NCBI RefSeq assembly: GCF_020829625.1
Contig: NZ_JAIVFX010000027.1
Coordinates: forward strand, 1-64,000
Source of the DNA: Nostoc sp. XA010
GTDB taxonomy: Bacteria > Cyanobacteriota > Cyanobacteriia > Cyanobacteriales > Nostocaceae
Direction: 5' to 3'
Length of the DNA: 64,000 nucleotides
This document shows, one piece after another, positions 52,497 through 61,485 of this stretch; within the stretch, counting starts at the first letter, position 1; every line of letters begins with the position of its first letter. The notes under the pieces were generated by a model. The model was not told the DNA's origin, ran no database searches, and worked only from the letters and a program-made list of their open reading frames with translations. Both the position numbers and the translations under genes were made by a program.

Positions 52497-52616
52497 ATGC
52501 AAGGAGTTAGTTATAACTTGAGTTTAAAAGAGCTTTATAAAATTAATGATCGTCTCTGGCTAGAGGAAACAATCAAACTATTCAAAACTAATCATTTAGA
52601 AGAATTAGATTTATAA
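52497..52616 (+). pseudogene. N-terminal fragment of a DUF29-like gene
   Basis: 39 codons, ATG behind AAAGAGG. The peptide ...LYKINDRLWLEETIKLFK followed by HLEELDL closely resembles the start of DUF29 proteins (roughly D..LWLE.T...L....F..LD). Those normally continue for another 100 residues. Here the frame stops at TAA right where an inverted-repeat element end (to 52664) begins, so the 3' part is lost. The remaining gap 52665-52841 has no gene. Confidence 0.45.
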
Positions 52617-52841
52617 AATACTTCGTCTAGTCACCTAAAGATTTACTTTATAAATGGTCTCTAAGCTAATGGCTATATAAAAAAGCTAAGTAATATCCAC
52701 TAATTGAACTAATAATGGAAATCACTCAGCCTAGAGAATATTTAGAATTAATGATTGAGTAATGGTGAGTAACCACTAGGAAAATAAAATTATTGCTTAC
52801 TTCCGAGTTACCCATTAACCATTATCTGTTACCTAAGAGAA

Positions 52842-54215
52842 TTATTTAGCAACCAAAACTGGTTGTTTTGCTGTTGACTGAACTAATTCGACTGTTGACT
52901 CCACTAGTTCTTTTGCTGCTGACTGCACTAATTCGGCTGTTGACTCCACTAGTTCTTTTGCTGTTGACGCTACTGGTTGTGGCTGCAACAGTCCGGTGTA
53001 AAGTTCACTCAGTTGATGTGCTACACCATCCCAGCTAAACTTAGTTTCGACACGCTTTCTACCAGCTTTACCCAATTCATCTCGCCATTCTGGAGCTAAG
53101 AGAATTCGGTCAATGGCAGATGCAAAGGCATCTACATCTTGTGGTGCTGCCAATAAACCAGTTTCTTCATTAACTACAGTAGACTGAAGTCCGCCGACAT
53201 CACTTGCTACCACTGGTGTACTACTTGCCATCGCTTCGATCGCTACGAGTCCAAAAGGTTCGTAGTGACTGGGAACAACGCAAACATCAGCAGCTGCGTA
53301 ATAAGTTGGCAAAATATCTTGACTCAGACGACCCGCAAAAGTGGTAAAGTCACTCATCCCCAATTCGTTGACGATTTGCTCAATGCGATCGCGCTCAATA
53401 CCGTCGCTGTTACCTGGAGTACTGCCACCACCAATAATTAGCTGGAGATTTTTGGAGTCACGTAGCTCAGACTTGTTTACTGCACGCACCAAGGTTTCTA
53501 TCCCTTTGCGTGGGTCAAAACGCCCTACATATAATACTACTTTGGCTTCTTTATCAATTCCCAATTCAGCCCTGGCTGCTTCTCGTGCAATCGATCCAAA
53601 GCGCTGAATATCTGTACCGCAGGGAATGATGTCGATATTACCTTTAGTGGAAACTAGCGATCGCATGTGTTGCTGTTCTTGCGGACTTGTCGCTACAATT
53701 CGCTCTGCTTTTTCCAACACGTCTTTTTCCACTGCTAATCGCATACTAGCAATCTGAGGAATATCTTCTATAGTGTTATACTTGACGGCTCCTAAAGAGT
53801 GGTAGGTGTGAACCTGTTTACTATGTTGGATTTTGTTTAACTCCATCCCCACCCAACTAGAGAGCCAATAGTTAGTGTGAACTAATTGGTATGTAAAGTC
53901 ATTTTTTAATTGAAATTTGAGGAAATTATCCACAAATTCTGGCAGAAATTCAAAAATTTCATCTCGCGGCACAAACTCAAGGGGGCCAGCTTTTAAACGA
54001 ATAGTTCGGCAATTGTCGCTGTGTTTAACAATCGAGTCTTGCTCCAGACTCACTTTGCGAGTAAACATATCAACTTGCCATCCCAGCTGCGCTAGTGCTT
54101 CACCCACGTTACGCACATAAACATTTTGTCCCCCAGCTTCTTCTTTCCCTATTTCAATCGCCGGGTCTCCGTGGACGGAAATCAAGGCGATACGTTTTTC
54201 GGTGGTAGAGTTCAT
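52842..54215 (-). CDS. glycosyltransferase family 4 (sucrose-phosphate-synthase-like) with repeat tail
   Basis: A 457-aa GT-B enzyme. The N-terminus ALISVHGDPAIEIGKEEAGG with QNVYVRNVGEALAQLG matches the group of sucrose-phosphate-synthase-like glucosyltransferases. VVLYVGRFDPRKGIETLVRA and SHYEPFGLVAIEAMASSTPV carry the donor-site EX7E. The exact product (sucrose-P or a glycan) cannot be fixed from sequence. The last ~45 residues are two and a half copies of a 14-15 residue unit, (S)TAKELVESTAELVQS, with matching DNA repeats near 52870-52975: an amphipathic helical tail not expected in the family. Confidence 0.8.
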   Translation of the reverse strand: MNSTTEKRIALISVHGDPAIEIGKEEAGGQNVYVRNVGEALAQLGWQVDMFTRKVSLEQDSIVKHSDNCRTIRLKAGPLEFVPRDEIFEFLPEFVDNFLKFQLKNDFTYQLVHTNYWLSSWVGMELNKIQHSKQVHTYHSLGAVKYNTIEDIPQIASMRLAVEKDVLEKAERIVATSPQEQQHMRSLVSTKGNIDIIPCGTDIQRFGSIAREAARAELGIDKEAKVVLYVGRFDPRKGIETLVRAVNKSELRDSKNLQLIIGGGSTPGNSDGIERDRIEQIVNELGMSDFTTFAGRLSQDILPTYYAAADVCVVPSHYEPFGLVAIEAMASSTPVVASDVGGLQSTVVNEETGLLAAPQDVDAFASAIDRILLAPEWRDELGKAGRKRVETKFSWDGVAHQLSELYTGLLQPQPVASTAKELVESTAELVQSAAKELVESTVELVQSTAKQPVLVAK

Positions 54216-54740
54216 AGTTTGTGTGTTGCTGATTTTAACAAAGTTTTAAGCTGTTCCAAACTCGTGTATAGCACACTTGTCCGAATTGTTTAGGAACCTT
54301 AATTAATATTGATTTTAATTTACTATGCCTAATATTGTTTTACATCTTCTGCCAGAAGTATACTATTAGATTAAATACAAATATTTAATTTCTTTAGATA
54401 TAGAAAATTTTTATCTTTAGATTTCATCCTTTTGATAGATGAAAATTATATTTCTCTTATAGAAACTATAAAATTTTTGCAAAAATCAAAATTGCTGAAA
54501 AGCTTATAAATACTTACTTTGAGCTTAGTATTCTCTCTTATTTCAAGTCGGATTGCTATATTAATTCAAAATATCTAATGCTTTTGATAGATAAAAATTA
54601 TAGTTCTCGTCTTCTTTGTGCAGATATAATGCCATAGATACATGCATTAACGTGAGTTTGAGGAAGGGAAAAGCAACCGGATGCACAGGGTATTGTAAAG
54701 AAAGTAGTCCGATGAATTAAGCTTTTTGGCGATTTTTGCC
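54216..54740. other. AT-rich spacer with 29-bp direct repeat
   Basis: Very AT-rich, no gene seen. TTTTGATAGATGAAAATTAT at 54430 recurs as TTTTGATAGATAAAAATTAT at 54583, both followed by a TTCTC motif. The function is unknown; it may be a leftover of a local duplication. Confidence 0.4.
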
Positions 54741-54901
54741 TAATACCAATTCCGTATGAAGATGCACAGAATATTAAACAAACCGCCCTTCGGGTTCACC
54801 AGTCGCTTACGGCGGGAAACCCGCCTACAGCGCTGGTTCACCAAGTACGCCAAGAATAGAGAGTTACTCATTTAGTGCAGCTTCACATTAAATTGGTATA
54901 A
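54741..54901. mobile_element. inverted-repeat element with TAATACCAATT ends
   Basis: 161 bp. Left end TAATACCAATTCCGTATGAA, right end TTCACATTAAATTGGTATAA; a second matching block TGAAG-TGCAC follows each. The middle has the palindromic repeat CGGCGGGAAACCCGCCTAC. MITE-like, located about 150 bp upstream of psaK. Confidence 0.5.
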
Positions 54902-55050
54902 GTCCTGAATTAATGCCGTTGAACCCATGTTGTATTAAGTAGTGAGAATAACTGTTAAATATTGATGCAAAATCGGGTACTTTCTGGAATTTGCTTCGGA
55001 AAGTCTCAGATTATATTTGCAATCATTAATAAATTTCAGGAGCAAATCAG

Positions 55051-55311
55051 GTGTTTAGTTCAACCTTACTCGCTGCCGCAACCACACCTCTGCAATGGAG
55101 TCCAACAGTTGCACTGATTATCATTATTGTTAATATTGTTGCCATTGCCTTTGGTAAATTTACCATCAGATATCCTAACGCAGAACCAAAACTACCCTCA
55201 GCTAATTTATTTGGTGGTTTTGGTTTACCAGCCCTTTTAGCAACTGCTGCCTTTGGTCATATCTTAGGAGTGGGCGTCGTCTTAGGGTTGCATAACCTGG
55301 GAAGAATTTAG
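55051..55311 (+). CDS. psaK: photosystem I reaction centre subunit PsaK
   Basis: An 86-aa thylakoid membrane subunit at the edge of photosystem I. Two transmembrane helices (~18-36 and ~58-80) are joined by the conserved loop FGKFTIRYPNAEPKLPSANL, and GFGLPALLATAAFGHILGVG is typical. The start is a GTG behind AGGAGCAAATCAG. A terminator follows. Multiple psaK copies are usual in Nostocales, so this may be one of several. Confidence 0.93.
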   Translation: MFSSTLLAAATTPLQWSPTVALIIIIVNIVAIAFGKFTIRYPNAEPKLPSANLFGGFGLPALLATAAFGHILGVGVVLGLHNLGRI

Positions 55312-55356
55312 GTTTTTACCCAAGCCTTTATTCGATGATTACTTGTCTCCAGCTTT

Positions 55357-55388
55357 GAGCTAGAGAGTTAGTTCTCTGGCTCTTTTTT
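55357..55388 (+). terminator. terminator of psaK
   Basis: GAGCTAGAGAG and TTCTCTGGCTC form a stem with small bulge, then TTTTTT. Positioned about 45 bp after the psaK stop. Confidence 0.75.
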
Positions 55389-55467
55389 ATTGAAAAGCCA
55401 GAGAAACTCCAATACCAAAAGCCCCCATCTGGAGGCTTGAATTGCTGACTATGGCGGCGACAACTAT

Positions 55468-56208
55468 CTAACTCTTAACGAATGTCCACTCTAATACTTT
55501 GATGGGAGCTTCTTGTAGTGCTTGAGTTAGTTCAGCGCTGCTCTTAAATTTTATTTGGGAGAGGTCGCAGGCTTCAACGTTGACTGTAAATTTTTCGTTC
55601 TCGAAGGGCCAAGGTTTGACAACAACCAAGTTATCGCTGCGCTGCATGATGTCATAACGTTGACCATCAGGGCCCTTGCTAATTTCTAAAAATCGCTCAT
55701 CATCAGGTAGTTCTTGCTGACATAAAATGAGAGAAAGGCGATCGCACCATTGCATAAATGCATAGGCTGCATCAACTTCTTCCTTTTTGATGCCTAGTTC
55801 TTTGCGCCAACGTTGCTGGTTTTGCAGTTGCTCATCTAAAAGTTTGTCTAGCTTGGAACCCTTACCCCGACTTGACTCATTTAAACGGCTGATGTGCATG
55901 GAAATTAATAAAGCCACCCATCGTCCACGGTAGCGGGCATTCTTAGCCAGATCAGCCAATTTCTGGACACTAGCATCTACATTGGTATTTGAAGAGAGCA
56001 TGAAGTCCAGTGGCGCACCTGCTTCAGTAAGAATGTCCTCTTCCCACTCTTTTTCTAGGTCATCGTGATGGGAAATTGCAGCGACGGTTTCATATAACCT
56101 TACTGGAGCATCTTTACGCCGCCATTGTCCTGCAAGTTGAGCTGCTAATAAAGCATGGGCGCGGTGATAAATAACTTCCCAACCATTTGGCGTAGCGTTG
56201 ACAATCAC
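55468..56208 (-). CDS. DUF3891 family protein
   Basis: A 246-aa protein of DUF3891. IYHRAHALLAAQLAGQWRR near the N-terminus and AAISHHDDLEKEWEE with a His-His-Asp-Asp cluster recall a metal site of HD type. LISMHISRL and FMQWCDRLSLILCQQELPDDE are further family marks. No function is established; a metal-dependent hydrolase is a plausible guess from the His/Asp pattern. It is convergent with psaK. Start at ATG 56208. Confidence 0.8.
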   Translation of the reverse strand: MIVNATPNGWEVIYHRAHALLAAQLAGQWRRKDAPVRLYETVAAISHHDDLEKEWEEDILTEAGAPLDFMLSSNTNVDASVQKLADLAKNARYRGRWVALLISMHISRLNESSRGKGSKLDKLLDEQLQNQQRWRKELGIKKEEVDAAYAFMQWCDRLSLILCQQELPDDERFLEISKGPDGQRYDIMQRSDNLVVVKPWPFENEKFTVNVEACDLSQIKFKSSAELTQALQEAPIKVLEWTFVKS

Positions 56209-56407
56209 AAATCAATCTCCTGATTCTTAGTTTTGATTTTGAGTTGAATTAATTTTTGAATTCAGAAACGTCGGGGTAGATTTGAAGAGGCGATCGCTCT
56301 GACTTGTTCAGTGTAGCTTAATTTCAATATCGCGCAGAGATATGTATCCAAAGTATTCAAAGTGCGTGTTGCATCCAAATCAATATCAGTAAATACTGCT
56401 CGAATTA

Positions 56408-56438
56408 GATTCCCGACTTCTCTAAGAAATCGGGAATC
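56408..56438. repeat. hairpin repeat in spacer
   Basis: GATTCCCGA (56408-56416) and TCGGGAATC (56430-56438) are a perfect inverted repeat around CTTCTCTAAGAAA. It lies in the 395-bp gap upstream of DUF3891, without T-run; probably a dispersed repeat and not a terminator. No gene in 56209-56603. Confidence 0.5.
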
Positions 56439-56603
56439 TTGTTGTTCACGAATGATTTAAGATTGCTTTAGGTTAGATAAGGCTAAATTCTCCCTCAAAA
56501 ATCCCTGATGTAGACAAACAGTTGAACCATTGCTGAACAAGGTGGGCTGTTTGCCTACCTAATAATTGGGAGTTTTCAAGAACCTCTAACTGCAATCTTG
56601 AAA

Positions 56604-57296
56604 TTAAGAGTGGCTTTCTAACGGATTCGCAATGTATTTGAATGTTGGCTCAGAATTCCAAGGGCCACGCTCATCTTGCCCACTGCTGTCTGTAGATAGA
56701 TTGTAGTAAAGAGCAACAGTTTCATCTGGCTTAATATTACCAAAGAACGGATCTGTCAACTTACCCAGCGAATCTAGAGCTTTCATAAACATCTGGGTAT
56801 GAGAAATTTCTCGTGTTAACAGATGGACTAAAGTCTCTTGGGTTCCTTTGTCTGTTGCCAACTTAATCAATTCTTCGTAAGTCTGACGAGCGCCAGCTTC
56901 AGCTGCAACGTTAGCTCTCAAATCACGTACTACATCTCCGCCTTCATTTAAGTAATTTGCAGTCCAAGCATTACCCTGGCTATCTAGAAAATGAGGCCCA
57001 ATCCCTCGGACTGCAAAGAGAGTACTTTTATAAGCTTCTGTTTGATCGCTATTCTTAGTATGAGCTTCAATGAGTTTACCAACCATTTCTAAATGGCTGA
57101 ATTCCTCGATCGCAATGTCTTGAAGCATGTCTTTAATTCCAGCATTCTCAACATGGAATGATTGAACCCAATATTGAAGTGCTGCACTAAGTTCTCCCGT
57201 AGCTCCGCCAAACTGCTCTAAAAGCAACTGAGCAAAACGAGGGTTTGGTTCAGTCACGTTAACTGCATGAATAGGCTCTTTTTTGTGAAAAAACAT
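56604..57296 (-). CDS. manganese catalase
   Basis: A 230-aa non-heme catalase that dismutates hydrogen peroxide with a dimanganese centre. The four-helix ferritin-like core shows the ligand residues in GGATGELSAALQYW (Glu), IEEFSHLEMV (Glu, His), EAGARQTYEEL (Glu) and REISHTQMF (His). The sequence is very close to the compact, 230-residue KatB type of Anabaena, which gives the length as well. Encoded alone; followed by spacer. Start at ATG 57296. Confidence 0.92.
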   Translation of the reverse strand: MFFHKKEPIHAVNVTEPNPRFAQLLLEQFGGATGELSAALQYWVQSFHVENAGIKDMLQDIAIEEFSHLEMVGKLIEAHTKNSDQTEAYKSTLFAVRGIGPHFLDSQGNAWTANYLNEGGDVVRDLRANVAAEAGARQTYEELIKLATDKGTQETLVHLLTREISHTQMFMKALDSLGKLTDPFFGNIKPDETVALYYNLSTDSSGQDERGPWNSEPTFKYIANPLESHS

Positions 57297-57468
57297 AGAT
57301 TTACACTTCCAGAAATTATGATTTTACAGAATTAACAAACTATTTTATTGTCTCCTAGTATTTTTCAATATTTACCTAATTTAAGATTTAATACCTTCTC
57401 AAACTGGTTCACTAGAAGACCAATAAAATACAGTAGTCATGTTAGTGTTGATAACTGCCAATCAGCAA

Positions 57469-57768
57469 TTAAGCATTGCTGCTTCTTCTGATTAATCCCC
57501 ATAGATAAATAGCAACAATTGCGTCAATCACAGCTACTAAAATACTTGGAAGAGTTAAACCAGCACCAGCCGCAGTAATTTGTAGAGTTCCTGTTCGTAG
57601 TAAAGTAAACAGACTTCCACCGACAAAAGCCTCATGATACCCAAAATCATTGTGGAGAGAATTCCACCACCTTGATAACCAGGATAAACAGCTTTAGGGT
57701 AGGCGTAGCCCGCCGTTAGGCATAGCACCTGCTAAAAGTCGTAAAACTACCCAAGCAAGAATACTCAT
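57469..57768 (-). pseudogene. GlsB/YeaQ/YmgE-type membrane protein gene broken by a repeat and frameshifts
   Basis: Reading the minus strand from ATG 57768: SILAWVVLRLLAGA in frame 1, then a 25-nt dispersed repeat (57694-57718), then KAVYPGYQGGGILSTMILGI in another frame, then AFVGGSLFTLL through LPSILVAVIDAIVAIYLWGL in a third frame to TAA at 57469. Joined, these give the usual ~90-residue three-helix GlsB/YeaQ/YmgE (transglycosylase-associated) protein. At least two frameshifts separate them, one caused by the repeat. The function, a small stress-related membrane protein, is lost. Confidence 0.7.
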
Positions 57769-58123
57769 AACTGCCTCAACAATCTCACTTGTATCTAAGT
57801 TATCAACTTTGATTCACAATTCTTTCTACCAGATGGGATAAATGCTAAATCCAAAAGTTAGACAAAAAACTTTACATCAAGGTTCAGATGGAAATTGGTA
57901 TTTTTATTCTATAAATAAAAATACTAAACGAAATTTTTGTCAGATAAATCAGGAATTATTGAATACACAACTCTAGAAGTTACTTTTTCTCGAACTAGAC
58001 ACTAGAATTATATTTTTTTATATCTACCTTAAGATATAAAAAAATAATCTAACTTTTTGCAGATGAATTAAAATAATTTGTAATTCGTAATTAGCACGAT
58101 TTATGCAAAAGGCAGTGAAAGCC

Positions 58124-58142
58124 TTAGAGGATGTTTGAAAAG
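58124..58142. repeat. single IS/MITE end, TTAGAGGATGTTTGAAAAG
   Basis: Matches the ends of the element at 11712-11880. It lies 47 bp beyond the 3' end of the transposase remnant and in the orientation expected for the end of its insertion sequence. The opposite end was not found. Confidence 0.5.
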
Positions 58143-58188
58143 TCAAAGCCAGTAAAAAATCATGCAAGTCGTATGACCATGATACGAA

Positions 58189-58482
58189 TCATTGCAATAT
58201 GCATAAACATACTTGCTTGCTTACTAATAATTTTTCCGGGCGACCTCCACCAGGCGCATTGATTTTAATTTTTTGACTTGACTTTTTAGTTTTGATTTCG
58301 TTGTGACGATTTATAGGGCAATTTAACAGTGGTTGTAACTGTTGGTGACTATTTGCTAAAATCTGTTTTGTTCGGGATGGATACTTTTGGATATAATCAA
58401 ACACTATAGACATTTGGAAAAATGGTAGATCCTCAATTAAACGTTTTAGCATTTTCTTTTCATAAGTTAATATTTCGGACAA
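58189..58482 (-). pseudogene. transposase N-terminal fragment
   Basis: A 97-codon frame whose VFDYIQKYPSRTKQILANSH, then KIKINAPGGGRPEKLLVSKQ and VCLCIL are the DNA-binding start of an IS5-like/HARBI1-type transposase common in cyanobacteria (pattern GGGRP.KL.....V.LCL.YLR). The catalytic DDE part is missing, as the frame ends right after VCLCILQ. The upstream spacer 57769-58188 and downstream 58483-58631 hold no other gene. Confidence 0.6.
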
Positions 58483-58631
58483 GTCTATTACATCAAAGAA
58501 GCTTGGACTGACATGAGACCACTTAATGTTCGTAAGAAAATAGAAGAATCTGCTGGGGGTAAATTATAACGTATTATATTTTTGGTAAAGGTTGTTCTAT
58601 CTCAACATCTGAAACACTTGTAATTAAGTGT

Positions 58632-59063
58632 TTAAAGGATTAGAACTAAAGTCCCCACAACTACTAAACTGCTTCCTAATATTATTTTCAAGTTTAATGT
58701 TTCTCCCAGAAACATAACTGAAAACAATAAAACTAATACCAAGCTTAATTTATCAATTGGTGCGACAAGGGAGACTTTTCCGGTTTGTAAAGCTTGGAAG
58801 TAAAAAATCCATGATAACCCTGTAGATACTCCAGATAATAATAAGAAGATCATCGTTTTTGGGGAAATAGCTAAGATATTAACTACATTTCCTTGAAAAA
58901 ATACAATTCCCCAAGCAATTACTAAGATAACAACAGTTCGGATTGCTGTTGCTAAATTAGAATTAATATTTTCTATGCCAATTTTGGCAAAAATAGTTGT
59001 CAATGCTGCAAAGCCAGCCGAAAGTAATGCATATATCCACCACGGTATAGTGTTGCTTTCCAT
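58632..59063 (-). CDS. small EamA-family transporter
   Basis: A 143-aa membrane protein with about five hydrophobic helices. WIYALLSAGFAALTTIFAKI and GVSTGLSWIFYFQALQTGKV, with APIDKLSLVLVLLFSVMFLGE, are the single-EamA-domain pattern (half-size DMT transporter). Such proteins dimerise; substrate unknown. The ATG at 59063 follows GGAGGCAAG, better than the start eight codons upstream. Confidence 0.82.
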   Translation of the reverse strand: MESNTIPWWIYALLSAGFAALTTIFAKIGIENINSNLATAIRTVVILVIAWGIVFFQGNVVNILAISPKTMIFLLLSGVSTGLSWIFYFQALQTGKVSLVAPIDKLSLVLVLLFSVMFLGETLNLKIILGSSLVVVGTLVLIL

Positions 59064-59181
59064 CTTGCCTCCTGGTTCACTAGTCAAAATTAGCAGTGTT
59101 ATTTAGGCTCATGTTAGATTAAATTACTTGTTGCAAACTGCAATTGCTTTTCCAAATAAATTCCTATTAACCCCCTTTGGG

Positions 59182-59210
59182 GAATTAAAAAATTTTTCAA
59201 TTTTTAATTC
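59182..59210. terminator. A/T hairpin between acylase and EamA genes
   Basis: GAATTAAAAA (59182-59191) and TTTTTAATTC (59201-59210), perfect 10-bp inverted repeat, next to a short CCCC/GGGG stem. It may end the acylase transcript. Positions 59222-59370 hold dispersed palindromic repeats (GGCGTAGGCGTAGCCCGTCG). Confidence 0.45.
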
Positions 59211-59379
59211 AAGCGTATTTCTAGGTCGAAGCAAGCTACGCGTCACCGTCCCGCAGGGAACGTAGAGAAGCGACGGTCATACATACGATCGCTCCAAATA
59301 TCTCCAGAAAATGAGAAATTTTTGGGCGTAGGCGTAGCCCGTCGCAGACATCGCAAGCGCTAGAAACAGACTATTGAAC

Positions 59380-61485
59380 TCAGAATATTTTACGTTCTTC
59401 TAAATGAGCAACAATATCTGAGCGATCGCGCCATACAGTCCGCAATTTTTTGTTGGCGAACATCTGTAACTGGTCGCTAATGTGGGGCGATCCGGGTTGA
59501 GTTGCATTACCGTAGCTGGTGAGTGCCATTGCCCGTACAGGGTTGGAAAATTCAATTGCAGCCACATAGGAATCACCCGCAACGGCTTGGAATTGCCCAT
59601 TTTCTCCGGGAGCAGAATTCAGTACCCGAAAAATTCCCAGTTCCCCATCCCCACCATTAGCAGATAAATCCATATCACCCAACCGTAGCCGAAAAACCTT
59701 GCCCCACGGTACATCAAGCGCCCCATAAGTCTTTTCTATCTCTGCTGCAACTGCTTGCAGAGTTGCAACTGCACTTTCAGGATTAGCTAAACCATCGGGT
59801 GTGGTGCGTGGATAATTTTCATTCCAAGGTTTACTAAACGTTTTATCTAAGTCCATCTGTTGTACCCAAAAGGCAAATAATACAGCCCCGCGACTATCTG
59901 CATTGGCTTGTCGATCCCATGCTTCTAGGACATTAGCTGCTTTTTGCCCTAAGTCCTGACCGTACTTGCGTACAGCCGGAATTAAATCATCCAAAATCCG
60001 ATCAGCCAGTTCCATACGAGTAGAGTGTTTGTATGCAACCATTTCATCAAAAGAGATTTTGTTATCCTCAGCCAGCATCCTTACAGAACGTTGGGAGCGA
60101 AAATCCATGAAACGAGGTGCCATGTAAGGCGGGTAATTATCTGCTTTAATGGCGGCTGGAAATGTAGTTGTCCAAGGTGGATCGTTTGTATTTTGCAACC
60201 AGCCACTTTTCGGGTCAACTATGCGCGGTAAATCTTGGTAAGGATGAAGTTTTGTCCACAAGGTTTTAGATGTATTTCCTGGGATTATGCCTTGCCAGTA
60301 TTCAAAATCACCCTTAGAGCGCACTGGAACTTGACCATTGAATAAGTGCATAATATGCCCTTCCCGATCCGCATACATCACCGTAAACATTGGCAATTGC
60401 AAGCGCTGGAGTGTCTTTTCAAACTGGGCAAGATTTTTTGCTCGTGCCATATCCCACCACTCCTGGAGTACACCTGGTCGGTCAAGACCTGCAACTCTTA
60501 GCGCCACGGCTTTACCATTTTTCTCGGCTACCACAGGGCCATGAACGGAACTTTTCACTACTAATGGTTGCTCCTGCAAGGAGCCATCTTTCTGCTTCAC
60601 TTTCAATGAGAGGGTTTTTGTCTGAAAGTTACGAACTTTGTCATCAAAGCGGTACCCATTACCTGCGAGTGTGAGTTCATAAACATCCCAACCATCGTAT
60701 GTATTAACGGTGTGAGTCCAACCTAAGTTGTTGTTGAAGGCGATCGCTAATACAGGAATACCTACAAGTGTTGCTCCATAAGCATCAATCCCTGGTGCGG
60801 TGATTTGAGCTTCATACCACAAAAATAAATCTGACCAAGGTAGGTGTGGGTTTGCTAGCAACATGGCATTCCCATTGGCAGAATGACTTGGTGCGATCGC
60901 CCAACCATTAGATCCTGCTTGCAACTTTTCTTTGCTCAGGTCTAATACTGACTCCGGATTGACCACAAAGGTGAAATTGAGTACCCGATGTAAGTGAGCC
61001 ATGACATCTTCTGCCTTAACTGGTAGCACCACCTCAACTTGATCGTCAATTAACTTCGGATTTTGTTTTACATAAGCATTGATCCCAGCAGCAAAAGCAT
61101 CAAGATAACTACGAAAAGTTGGACTCTGTGCTCTGTACCAAGTACTAGCGCGTTCTGGTACTCCCGCAGTCTGTACCCAACGATCTGACTCCAGATATTC
61201 CTCTCCCCAATATTCGGCTGCGCGTCCCCGTGCTTGACCATAGAGACGCAAAAGTAAATCTCCATGACTTTGCATTTGTGCCCAACCAAAGGCATAAAAT
61301 GCACTCTGGTCATCTTTACCGTAGATGTGCGGCACTCCATAGGTATCCCATAATATCTCTGTGGATTTTGTTGGTACAGCTACAGTGCGGCTTCCGACAA
61401 ACAAAACCAGTATCAAACTGAGTATTAAGGGTAAAACGCGTATTGATTTTCTTTTGTAAACTCTGAGTAAAATATCAATCCTCAT
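59380..61485 (-). CDS. penicillin acylase family protein (AiiC/AHL-acylase-like)
   Basis: A 701-aa N-terminal-nucleophile hydrolase. After a signal anchor (LPLILSLILVLFVGSRTVAV) the alpha chain starts ILWDTYGVPHIYGKDDQSAF. The autoprocessing site is G-Ser in LQAGSNGWAIAPSHSANGNA near residue 189; the new N-terminal Ser is the nucleophile. The beta chain has LLANPHLPW, TVNTYDGWDVYEL and the Asn-containing LQNTNDPPW. Members cleave N-acyl bonds in penicillins, acyl-homoserine lactones or cyclic peptides. The closest type I know is Nostoc AiiC, an AHL acylase; the substrate here is inferred. It is likely exported to the periplasm. Start at ATG 61485. Confidence 0.85.
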   Translation of the reverse strand: MRIDILLRVYKRKSIRVLPLILSLILVLFVGSRTVAVPTKSTEILWDTYGVPHIYGKDDQSAFYAFGWAQMQSHGDLLLRLYGQARGRAAEYWGEEYLESDRWVQTAGVPERASTWYRAQSPTFRSYLDAFAAGINAYVKQNPKLIDDQVEVVLPVKAEDVMAHLHRVLNFTFVVNPESVLDLSKEKLQAGSNGWAIAPSHSANGNAMLLANPHLPWSDLFLWYEAQITAPGIDAYGATLVGIPVLAIAFNNNLGWTHTVNTYDGWDVYELTLAGNGYRFDDKVRNFQTKTLSLKVKQKDGSLQEQPLVVKSSVHGPVVAEKNGKAVALRVAGLDRPGVLQEWWDMARAKNLAQFEKTLQRLQLPMFTVMYADREGHIMHLFNGQVPVRSKGDFEYWQGIIPGNTSKTLWTKLHPYQDLPRIVDPKSGWLQNTNDPPWTTTFPAAIKADNYPPYMAPRFMDFRSQRSVRMLAEDNKISFDEMVAYKHSTRMELADRILDDLIPAVRKYGQDLGQKAANVLEAWDRQANADSRGAVLFAFWVQQMDLDKTFSKPWNENYPRTTPDGLANPESAVATLQAVAAEIEKTYGALDVPWGKVFRLRLGDMDLSANGGDGELGIFRVLNSAPGENGQFQAVAGDSYVAAIEFSNPVRAMALTSYGNATQPGSPHISDQLQMFANKKLRTVWRDRSDIVAHLEERKIF

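Noticed and set aside
47478..54215. Natural-product or exopolysaccharide gene cluster
   Set aside because: Methyltransferase and three glycosyltransferases lie near each other, but large spacers, mixed orientation and absence of Wzx/Wzy, NRPS or PKS genes do not support a defined cluster.
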